Positions 7,588 to 13,422 of a stretch of DNA of 36,264 bases are shown piece after piece. The DNA is taken from the NCBI GenBank assembly GCA_964568735.1, contig CAZMRF010000053.1:1-36264 (forward strand). Reading direction: 5' to 3'. Each line of letters opens with the position of its first letter. Position 1 is the first letter of the stretch. Both the position numbers and the translations under genes were made by a program. Source of the stretch: CAZMRF01 sp964568735. GTDB lineage: Bacteria; Acidobacteriota; Polarisedimenticolia; JACPZX01. The notes beneath the pieces are model-generated. The model saw only the letters and a program-made list of their open reading frames with translations. It was not told the DNA's origin and did not search any database.

Positions 7588-8726
7588 GCCGTCGTGATGG
7601 CGTTGCCGTGATCGGCCTGCTCATCCTGACCCTCGCGGCCGGCTGCAACGGGAAGGAAGCGGCCTCGCCGGGGAGCGGAGTCTCCAGCACGACCGCCCTT
7701 CCGCCCGGACCCGGCCCCGCCGGGGACGGAGCCGTCTCCGGATCTCGCGCATCCGCAGCCGCCGAGACGTCGGTGCCGGCGCGCGCCGTCCTCCGCCTCG
7801 GATCGCATCTCTTCGTGGACAGGGACGTGGCCGTCTACACGCGGAGGGCGGGGGTCGTCGAGAGCGTCGTGGCTCGGCGGGGAGACCGGGTGAAGCAGGG
7901 TGACCTGCTCTGCGAGCTGGAGAGCGGGGACCTGCGCCTTCGGCTCGAGCTGGCCCGGCTCGAGGCGGAGAAGTCGGAGGCCGAGTACGGGAGGGCTCGA
8001 GGGCTCCGCGAGAGCAGCGCGATCTCCGAGGAGGAGTACGAGGCGGCCGACTATCGCCGCCGCAGCGCGGCGCGCGAGGCGGAGATGGCGGCGCACGAGC
8101 TGGCGAAGGCCTCGGTTCGCGCCCCCTTCGACGGCATCGTCTCCTCGCGCGAGGTCGAGGTGGGCCAGGTGCTCTTCGAGGAGGATACGCGGCATCTCTT
8201 CCGGGTCACGGCCACGGGCCCCCTCCTCGCCAGGCTCCACCTCCCTCAGTGGACCTTCGCCCACGTCGCCCCCGGCACGAGCGTCTTCATCCACCCGCCC
8301 GTCGCTTCGCCCGGGCCGCTCCAGGGCACCGTGGCCTGGGTGAACGACGTGCTCGATCCGGCCGATGCGGAGTTGCTCAAGAAGAAGATCGAAGAAANNN
8401 NNNNNNNCGACGTGCTCGATCCGGCCGCCGGATCGGCCGAGATCCTCGTGCGGGTGGATCGAGCGGCGGAAGGGATCCTCAGGCCGGGGATGGAGGTGGA
8501 GGTCGAGCTGGCGCTGACGCTTCCGCAGGGGCGGCTCACGGTCCCCCGCGATGCGGTCCGGCTGCCGGTGGAAGGCGGCCCCCGCGGCGAGGTCGTCGTC
8601 CTCGATGGGGACAGGGAGATGGTCCGCACGGTGAACGTGGGGTTTCTCGGGGACGATCGCGTCGAGATCCTCTCGGGGCTGACGGCGGGCGAACAGGTGC
8701 TCCTGCCCGGAGCGCGACCTCGCTGA
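7584..8726 (+). CDS. Periplasmic adaptor (HlyD/RND MFP-like) lipoprotein, interrupted by an assembly gap
   Basis: About 380 aa as assembled. The GTG at 7584 overlaps the preceding stop (GTGA), as at the previous junction, and yields a short signal peptide ending in lipobox LAAGC (Cys21), so the protein is a lipoprotein. After a Pro/Ala-rich linker come the lipoyl half-motif (VVARRGDRVKQGDLLCELES), a coiled-coil hairpin, the second half-motif (VRAPFDGIVSSREVEVGQVL) and beta-barrel/membrane-proximal segments to LTAGEQVLLPGA. Ten Ns (8398-8407) lie in the barrel region, flanked by a 20-bp direct repeat, so the 21 codons around the gap are suspect: DVLDPA occurs on both sides. It is the third gene of the adaptor set, with no TolC, RND or ABC pump alongside. 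Confidence 0.85.
   Translation: MSRRDGVAVIGLLILTLAAGCNGKEAASPGSGVSSTTALPPGPGPAGDGAVSGSRASAAAETSVPARAVLRLGSHLFVDRDVAVYTRRAGVVESVVARRGDRVKQGDLLCELESGDLRLRLELARLEAEKSEAEYGRARGLRESSAISEEEYEAADYRRRSAAREAEMAAHELAKASVRAPFDGIVSSREVEVGQVLFEEDTRHLFRVTATGPLLARLHLPQWTFAHVAPGTSVFIHPPVASPGPLQGTVAWVNDVLDPADAELLKKKIEEXXXXDVLDPAAGSAEILVRVDRAAEGILRPGMEVEVELALTLPQGRLTVPRDAVRLPVEGGPRGEVVVLDGDREMVRTVNVGFLGDDRVEILSGLTAGEQVLLPGARPR
8345..8364. repeat. 20-bp direct repeat, left copy, flanking the N gap
   Basis: cgacgtgctcgatccggccg occurs here and again at 8408-8427, immediately after the Ns. The copies are 63 bases apart, in frame. The arrangement looks like two contig ends that share an overlap but were scaffolded rather than merged. 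Confidence 0.9.
8398..8407. other. Assembly gap (10 Ns)
   Basis: Ten undetermined bases inside the adaptor lipoprotein gene. The round number suggests a scaffolding placeholder and not a measured distance. The frame happens to be maintained across it. Confidence 0.98.
8408..8427. repeat. 20-bp direct repeat, right copy, flanking the N gap
   Basis: Second copy of the repeat at 8345-8364, beginning directly at the gap edge. The reading after it (DVLDPAAGSAEILVRVD) is the natural continuation of an adaptor beta-barrel. The stretch 8365-8397 before the gap (ADAELLKKKIEE) may therefore be spurious. Confidence 0.9.
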
Positions 8727-8730
8727 GCCC

Positions 8731-10878
8731 ATGGCCGAGACGCAGGCCGTCGATCGACCGCGCCGCCGGCCGGACCTCGCCGTCGTCCGGCGGCAGGTGG
8801 ACGACGAGACGTTCCACGTCGTCGGCGACCCTCGGACCAATGAGTACACGCGCCTGGGCGAGACCGAGCACGCCGTCTTCGTTCTGCTCGATGGCACCCG
8901 GGACCTCGCCCAGATCTCGCGCGCCTTCGAGGAGACCACGGGGAGAGTCCTCGAGGAGGAAGACCTCGCCGCCTTCGTGGATTCGCTCCGTGAGGGGGGG
9001 CTCGTGGAGACGGCGACCTTCGATCCGAGGCTCATCCTGGCGGAGTTCCGCATGCGGGAGCGCGCGGGACGAGCGCGGCGCCAGATCGTCTCGGGGAGCG
9101 CCTCGCTCCTCCGTTTCCTTCCCTTCAACCCGGACCGGCAGCTCGGCTGGCTTGCCGAGCGGCTCCGATGGTGCTGGTCCCGGAGCGCGGCCATCTGGAG
9201 CATCGCTCTCATCGCGGCAGGGGGCGTTCTGGCATTCGCAGAGCGGGATCGCCTCGGGCCGGCCTTCGTCACCTCCATCAAGGCCTCGGTCAGTGCAGGG
9301 GCGGGGACGCTCGCCGGCCGGCTTCTTCTTCTCTACGCGGTGAGCGGCGTGATCACGCTGATCCACGAGCTGGGCCACGGGCTCACGTTGAAGCACTACG
9401 GCGGCACGGTCCCCGAGATGGGCTTTGCGCTGGCCTTCTTCCAGTTCCCAGGCGCCTACACCGACACGAGCTCGTCGTACCTCCTGCCCAGCCGCTTCCA
9501 GCGCGTGATGGTCTCGCTTGCGGGCGGCTACATCGAGCTGGTCATGGCGGGAGCGGCGGTCTTCGTCTGGTGGGCGACGCCTCCCGGTGATTTCCTCAAC
9601 GAGGTCGCCCTGATGGTGCTGCTCATCGGCGGGCCATTGACGCTTCTCTTCAACTGGAATCCGCTTCTCCCCTTCGACGGGTACTACATGGCGATGGACC
9701 TCCTCGAAGCGCCCAACCTGCAGCCGAACGCCTTCGCCCATCTCGGGGATCTGATCCGGACGAAGCTCTTCAGGGTCTCCGCGGTGCATCCCCGGCCCGC
9801 GCCGCGCCTGAGGAAGGTCTACGTGATCTACGGGACTCTCGCCTGGTCCTACCTCGCGACGTGGATGCTGCTGGTGCCCTGGTTCGCCTACCTGCTCTTT
9901 TCCCACGTGGTCGGCGCGGTCATCGGCGCGCTCCTCGCGGCGGTGGTGACGGTCAAGTTCGCCCGCCATCCCCTCGCGACGCTCACGGGCTTCGGCCAGC
10001 ACGTGAATGCCGAATGGCGGGGTGGACATGGGAGGCGGAACACTCTCCGCGCCGTGGGCCTGTCGGTGGGAGTGGCGGCAGCCGCGCTCTTCTTCCTGCC
10101 CCTCTTCCCGACCCACGTCCACGGGGTGGCGACCCTGCTGCCGGAGGCGCGGCGGGAGGTCCGGGCCGGGGTGGCCGGCTTCGTCGGGGAGATCAGAGCC
10201 ACCGGTGGCGCGCATGTCGAAGCGGGGGAGCTGCTGGCGTCCATGGAGAACCCGGAGCTGGAAGCCCTCATCGCCGGGAGCCGGGTCGCGATCGAAAGGG
10301 CGAGGGCCGAGGTCGCTCTCCTCGAAGCGACCGGGGAGACAGGCCGTGCCGCGGCGCGGCGTGCCGAGCGGGAACGGGCCGAGAACGAGCTCCGAGTCCT
10401 GCTCGAGCGCGCCGGGGAGCTTTCGCTGCGCGCGCCGCTGGCCGGCGTCGTGATCGGCGTCCGGCTCGAGGACCGCCGTGGGACCCGGCTCGAGGCGGGC
10501 GACCTCTGGTGCGAGGTCGCCGGCCTCGACCGTCTCGTTGCCTTCGTCGAGGTGCCCGAGATCCACATGGCGGACGTCCTCCAGGGAGCCCCGGTCGCCG
10601 GCGCACATGATGGCTTCCCGGGCCGGCGCTTCGCCGGCCGGGTGCACAAGGTCCCGGAGCAGGGGCAGCGGATCCCGGGCCCGGCCATGGCAGGCCTCGC
10701 CGGGCAGGGGCCGAGTCCCGGGGCCTCCTATCCGGTCGAGATCCTCATCGACAACGCGGAGGGTGCCCTGCGGCCCGGGATGATCCTGAATGTGCGGATG
10801 GAAGGGGAGCGGATGAGCCTCGCGCACCGCGCCGCTCGCGCGGGCTGGCGGCTGCTCCGAGGGAAGCTCTGGTGGTAA
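8731..10878 (+). CDS. PqqD-like domain / M50 site-2-type metalloprotease / HlyD adaptor fusion
   Basis: 715 aa. An N-terminal PqqD-like winged-helix domain (about 12-95) comes first. A polytopic M50 core follows, with the zinc motif HELGH (212-216) and the third-ligand motif NPLLPFDG (310-317, Asp316). The C-terminal part (about 445-690) is an HlyD barrel-sandwich with a coiled-coil hairpin. Relatives are annotated as putative peptide zinc metalloproteases. PqqD domains in RiPP pathways bind precursor-peptide leaders, so a peptide substrate is a reasonable inference. It starts four bases after the lipoprotein gene and ends WRLLRGKLWW, echoing the GAF-HlyD protein. A 43-aa peptide gene lies convergently about 80 bases downstream. 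Domains confident; activity and substrate inferred. Confidence 0.88.
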   Translation: MAETQAVDRPRRRPDLAVVRRQVDDETFHVVGDPRTNEYTRLGETEHAVFVLLDGTRDLAQISRAFEETTGRVLEEEDLAAFVDSLREGGLVETATFDPRLILAEFRMRERAGRARRQIVSGSASLLRFLPFNPDRQLGWLAERLRWCWSRSAAIWSIALIAAGGVLAFAERDRLGPAFVTSIKASVSAGAGTLAGRLLLLYAVSGVITLIHELGHGLTLKHYGGTVPEMGFALAFFQFPGAYTDTSSSYLLPSRFQRVMVSLAGGYIELVMAGAAVFVWWATPPGDFLNEVALMVLLIGGPLTLLFNWNPLLPFDGYYMAMDLLEAPNLQPNAFAHLGDLIRTKLFRVSAVHPRPAPRLRKVYVIYGTLAWSYLATWMLLVPWFAYLLFSHVVGAVIGALLAAVVTVKFARHPLATLTGFGQHVNAEWRGGHGRRNTLRAVGLSVGVAAAALFFLPLFPTHVHGVATLLPEARREVRAGVAGFVGEIRATGGAHVEAGELLASMENPELEALIAGSRVAIERARAEVALLEATGETGRAAARRAERERAENELRVLLERAGELSLRAPLAGVVIGVRLEDRRGTRLEAGDLWCEVAGLDRLVAFVEVPEIHMADVLQGAPVAGAHDGFPGRRFAGRVHKVPEQGQRIPGPAMAGLAGQGPSPGASYPVEILIDNAEGALRPGMILNVRMEGERMSLAHRAARAGWRLLRGKLWW

Positions 10879-10885
10879 AAGAAGA

Positions 10886-10917
10886 ACCCCCCACCGGCTG
10901 AAGGCCCGGTGGGGGGT
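10886..10917 (-). terminator. Intrinsic terminator for the minus-strand peptide gene (shared convergent terminator)
   Basis: A perfect 12-bp stem, ACCCCCCACCGG (10886-10897) pairing with CCGGTGGGGGGT (10906-10917), around an 8-base loop. Read on the minus strand it is followed by TCTTCTTTT, a good U-tract. Read on the plus strand no U-tract follows. It lies 40 bases past the peptide stop and directly after the stop of the M50 fusion, so both convergent transcripts may use the hairpin. Confidence 0.85.
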
Positions 10918-10957
10918 CCGAGCAGGAACTACTCAGGTCGGTGCGCCGCGCTGGCGC

Positions 10958-11089
10958 TCAGCGACCCCTGGGGTCCTTGGTGCCGCCCCCGCCGGTGCCG
11001 GGCTCCGGGTCGATGCTCGTGATCCTCGGCGTGTCCCGCTTCTGGAGCTTCTGTGCGCTGAGCTTCTGGGTCTTCTTCTTGCCAGGCAT
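10958..11089 (-). CDS. 43-aa Lys/Gly-rich small peptide, candidate substrate of the PqqD-M50 apparatus
   Basis: Small ORF with ATG at 11089 and an exact GGAGG seven bases upstream (11097-11101). The peptide begins MPGKKKTQKLSAQKLQKRDT, continues with PRITSIDPEPGTGGGGTKDP and ends RGR. The amphipathic, basic N-terminal half and the Gly-rich tail resemble a leader-plus-core layout, but it has no Cys and I know no named family. Three features argue that it is real: the strong ribosome site, an intrinsic terminator 40 bases downstream, and a consensus sigma-54 promoter about 75 bases upstream (11176-11192). It lies next to an NtrC-type activator and faces a PqqD/M50/HlyD gene. A processed or exported signalling or structural peptide is plausible. 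Function unproven. Confidence 0.8.
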   Translation of the reverse strand: MPGKKKTQKLSAQKLQKRDTPRITSIDPEPGTGGGGTKDPRGR

Positions 11090-11175
11090 TGTCTGTCCTC
11101 CTATCACGGTCGTTTCGGAACTCTTTGGCGGCTCCGGCTTCCCGTTGCCGCCTTGCCGTCGTCGTCACCTGATAT

Positions 11176-11192
11176 AGCAACCGTCGTGCCAG
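11176..11192 (-). promoter_or_regulatory. Sigma-54 (RpoN) -24/-12 promoter
   Basis: On the minus strand the sequence is CTGGCACGACGGTTGCT, a complete match to the sigma-54 consensus YTGGCACG-N4-TTGCW. The -24 GG lies at 11190-11189 and the -12 GC at 11178-11177. Predicted transcription starts near 11165, giving a leader of about 75 bases to the peptide ATG. By eye no other comparably good sigma-54 site exists in the window. The gene immediately upstream encodes a sigma-54 activator with an intact GAFTGA loop. Confidence 0.88.
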
Positions 11193-11305
11193 GCTCCTCG
11201 ATCCCGAGGAGTGCAGGAGGGTCGGAGCGGCGGCTCTCGTCATACCCAGCGCCGAACGGCCACTTCCAAGCCCTTCCTCGGTCCAGGAGGCCCCGGGAGT
11301 GCCCC

Positions 11306-11400
11306 TCGAGGCGACGATCCTGCCCGACGTCCGGGGGAACCTATTCCCCCCCCGGAGTGAAGAAGTGCCCTCGCAGTCTCGCGTCGGGCCGTCGCCTCGA
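11306..11400. promoter_or_regulatory. Candidate enhancer (UAS) region for the sigma-54 promoter
   Basis: tcgaggcgacg (11306-11316) is exactly inverted as cgtcgcctcga (11390-11400). Between them lies the dyad GGGGGAA-CCTA-TTCCCCC (11333-11350), centred about 175 bases upstream of the predicted start, which is a normal distance for NtrC-type enhancers. No U-tract follows the dyad, so a terminator for the activator gene is less likely. The assignment to the neighbouring activator is inference. Confidence 0.4.
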
Positions 11401-11406
11401 CCCATT

Positions 11407-12795
11407 TCACAACCCGTATTTCCTGCAAAGGTACTTCATCTGGTCCTTTTTGAGGCCAAGTTTCTGCGCCGCTTCGATCTTCTTGCCGTGGCTCTGGATC
11501 AGCGCTTGCTCGAGAAGCCCTCTCTCAAAGCTCTCCACCTGGTGATCCCACAGGATTCCCTCGGCGGGAATGGCCGGCGAGAGCAGGCTCGTCGCCCCAT
11601 TGCCGTCCCGCACGTGGACGGGGAGGTGCTCCTCTCCGATGGTCGGGCCCTCGGCCATCAGGCTGAGGCTCTCCATGAGGTGCTCGAGCTCCCGCACGTT
11701 GCCGGGCCACGCATAGCTCTCCAGCCGTGAGAGCGCGCCGGCACCGAGCTTCTTCGGAGGGATGCCGTTCGTCTTGCAGGAGAGATCGAGGAAGTGGGCG
11801 CCGAGGAAGGCGATATCGCCCTTCCGGGCGCGAAGAGGCGGCAGGTCGAGCCTCACCACGTTGATCCGGAAGTAGAGGTCCGCCCGGAAGGTCTTCTCCG
11901 CGATCTCCTTCTCGAGGTCCTGATTGGTCGCGGCCACGAGGCGGATGTCCACGGCCACGGTCTCCTTGCCCCCGAGCCTCTCGAATTTCCTCGACTCGAG
12001 AACGCGGAGCAGCTTCGCCTGCGTCGCGGCGGATACCGTGCCGATCTCGTCCAGGAAGAGCGTCCCCCCGTGCGCCATCTCGAAGCGTCCTTCCCGCCTT
12101 CGATCCGCGCCGGTGAAGGCCCCGCGCTCGTGCCCGAAGAGCTCGTCTTCGGCGAGACTCTCGGGCAGTGCCGAGCAGTTCACGGCCACGAAGGGGCCTT
12201 TCCTCCTCGGCGAGTTGAAGTGGATGGCCCGTGCCACGAGCTCCTTGCCCGTCCCGCTCTCTCCGCGCAGGAGGACGGTGGCGCTGCTGTCGGCGACCTT
12301 CCGGATGGAGGCCTTGAGACGATCCATCTCGGAGCTGACGCCTCTGAGCGAATCGAACTCGTACCGCCGCTCCACCTCCGCTTGCAGCCTCTGGATATCA
12401 CCGTCCATCCGGCGCCGCTCGAGCGCCCGGCGGACGATGATCTGGAGCTCGCGGGTATCGATCGGCTTCGTGAAGAAATCGTAGGCGCCGGCTTCGGCCG
12501 CCCTCAGGCAGGTGGCGCGGTCGCCGTCGCCGCTCATGGCGAGGATGAGGGCCCGCGGGGCGGCGCACCGAACGGCCTCCATCGTGCGAAGCCCCTCGTC
12601 GATCGAGCCCGTGTCGGGAGGCAGGTGCATGTCCACGAGGACCACGTCCACATCCCGGTCCTCCAGGAGCTCGACCGCGGCCTCACGCCCTTCCGCCTCG
12701 AGGGTCTCGTAGGGCTCGGAGAAGAACCGGGTGATTTGCCTTCGCAGATGCGGGTCGTCCTCGATCACGAGGATGCTGGCACGATGCCCCGTCAT
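11407..12795 (-). CDS. NtrC-family sigma-54-dependent response regulator
   Basis: 462 aa. The receiver domain (1-125) has E12/D13/D14, phosphoacceptor D55, S88 and K110. The AAA+ domain (about 150-385) has Walker A GESGTGKE (178-185), the sigma-54-contacting GAFTGA loop (225-230) and Walker B LFLDEI (D249, E250). A C-terminal Fis-type helix-turn-helix (KKIEAAQKLGLKKDQMKYLC) ends the protein. All catalytic motifs are intact, so it should activate sigma-54 promoters when phosphorylated. Its ATG overlaps the stop of the upstream DHp gene (ATGA), suggesting a cognate pair. The perfect sigma-54 promoter of the 43-aa peptide lies about 215 bases downstream and is the obvious target. Family certain; target inferred. 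The receiver-AAA-Fis layout is shared with PrsR/NtrC regulators. Confidence 0.95.
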   Translation of the reverse strand: MTGHRASILVIEDDPHLRRQITRFFSEPYETLEAEGREAAVELLEDRDVDVVLVDMHLPPDTGSIDEGLRTMEAVRCAAPRALILAMSGDGDRATCLRAAEAGAYDFFTKPIDTRELQIIVRRALERRRMDGDIQRLQAEVERRYEFDSLRGVSSEMDRLKASIRKVADSSATVLLRGESGTGKELVARAIHFNSPRRKGPFVAVNCSALPESLAEDELFGHERGAFTGADRRREGRFEMAHGGTLFLDEIGTVSAATQAKLLRVLESRKFERLGGKETVAVDIRLVAATNQDLEKEIAEKTFRADLYFRINVVRLDLPPLRARKGDIAFLGAHFLDLSCKTNGIPPKKLGAGALSRLESYAWPGNVRELEHLMESLSLMAEGPTIGEEHLPVHVRDGNGATSLLSPAIPAEGILWDHQVESFERGLLEQALIQSHGKKIEAAQKLGLKKDQMKYLCRKYGL

Positions 12796-13022
12796 GCCTG
12801 CTCCTCGTCACCTTCGGCGGCGAGCCGGCGCAGATCCTCGGCGATGGAGTTCATGCGGGCGGTCGTATCGGCCAGGAGATCGCTGGCTTCCGTTCGGGCG
12901 GCTGAGGGCGCCATATCTCTCTCGAGGCTCGCCGTCAGGAAGGTGAGCCTGTAGGCCAGATTCCGAAGATCATGCGCGGCCGAGCGGAGCCGTTTCCGCG
13001 TTCTCTCGCCGTCGGCAGCCAT
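12792..13022 (-). CDS. Stand-alone DHp (HisKA-like) histidine phosphotransfer protein, 76 aa
   Basis: 76 aa, essentially one helical hairpin. Helix 1 carries the H-box RSAAHDLRNLAYRL (His17); helix 2 spans roughly residues 42-66. This is the dimerisation/histidine-phosphotransfer part of a sensor kinase with neither a sensor nor an ATPase domain. The HDLRNL form resembles the DHp of PrsK-type kinases that pair with NtrC-like regulators. Its TGA overlaps the ATG of the sigma-54 activator (ATGA), so the two are translationally coupled. A good sigma-70 promoter lies 50-80 bases upstream, so the short form appears to be a real gene start and not a truncation. It may relay phosphate from a distant kinase or serve as a dimerising regulator. 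Role inferred. Confidence 0.75.
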   Translation of the reverse strand: MAADGERTRKRLRSAAHDLRNLAYRLTFLTASLERDMAPSAARTEASDLLADTTARMNSIAEDLRRLAAEGDEEQA

Positions 13023-13072
13023 TGAGGTTCGGATGGGTCGTTTCCGGACCGTACCGGAGGGAAGGACGCCGA

Positions 13073-13101
13073 AATATCCTCAGGGAAAGAAGATATGTCA
13101 A
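13073..13101 (-). promoter_or_regulatory. Sigma-70 promoter of the DHp-activator operon
   Basis: On the minus strand TTGACA (13101-13096) is followed by a 17-base spacer and GATATT (13078-13073). The -35 box is perfect, the -10 box matches 4/6 and the spacing is ideal. The predicted start near 13066 gives a leader of about 45 bases to the ATG at 13022. Confidence 0.7.
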
Positions 13102-13139
13102 GCGCTAGGTCGGACTTCAGACCCGGGGTCGGGCGCGGC

Positions 13140-13256
13140 TCAGCGAGGCAGGAATCGGGCGACGAGGCTGAGGAAGCCCCGGATCACCAGCGCTCCGAGG
13201 GCCAGGCTGAAGAGGAGCGAGGTGAGAATCAGGGAGATCATCAGGACTGTGGTCAT
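13140..13256 (-). CDS. Small single-span membrane peptide, 38 aa
   Basis: A 38-residue ORF from the ATG at 13256. The first 25 residues are almost wholly hydrophobic (MTTVLMISLILTSLLFSLAL and on), followed by a basic tail with three Arg (VARFLPR). This is the layout of a small inner-membrane protein with its C-terminus inside. The ribosome-binding site is weak (GGAG lies too far upstream; GAAGG is close). It sits between the XRE gene and the promoter of the DHp-activator pair, all on the minus strand. The same frame stays open upstream but with low-complexity, non-protein-like sequence, so the internal ATG is preferred. No function is recognised. Confidence 0.5.
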   Translation of the reverse strand: MTTVLMISLILTSLLFSLALGALVIRGFLSLVARFLPR

Positions 13257-13422
13257 GCCTTCATCTTCTCCGCCGGAAGGGTGGCGAGGATGGCTCCACG
13301 CGGGGTGTGCAGGCGCCCCGCGGGGGCGGAAGATGCCTTCCGCGAGTCCGGGTGTCAAGGCGGAGCAGCCCCGCAGGGCCCCGGAAAGCCCGAATAGGGC
13401 CCGGCCGACCACGAAGTGAGAG

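Larger units (their letters stand above)
11090..11406 (-). other. Regulatory intergenic region of the peptide gene
   Basis: The 317 bases between the sigma-54 activator and the peptide gene contain no convincing further ORF. In minus-strand order they hold an inverted pair of 11-mers (11390-11400 and 11306-11316), a 7-bp dyad GGGGGAA-CCTA-TTCCCCC (11333-11350), the sigma-54 promoter, and a leader of about 75 bases with the Shine-Dalgarno. A longer overlapping minus-strand frame reads through most of it but has no coding character. Confidence 0.65.

Noticed and set aside
6753..8726. 657-codon reading of the adaptor lipoprotein gene
   Set aside because: The first 277 codons are a shadow of the GAF-HlyD gene. 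The lipobox and GTGA overlap place the start at 7584.
5587..10878. Ordinary multidrug efflux operon
   Set aside because: Three HlyD-type modules are present, but there is no RND, ABC or MFS pump and no TolC. The third adaptor is fused to PqqD and M50 domains instead.
10886..10917. Terminator acting only for the plus-strand operon
   Set aside because: The U-tract is present only when the hairpin is read on the minus strand; plus-strand use would rely on the stem alone.
10929..11405. 158-codon minus-strand frame overlapping the small peptide
   Set aside because: It lies in a different frame from the 43-aa ORF, runs through the sigma-54 promoter and its own regulatory region, and is Arg/Gly/Ser-rich without structure.
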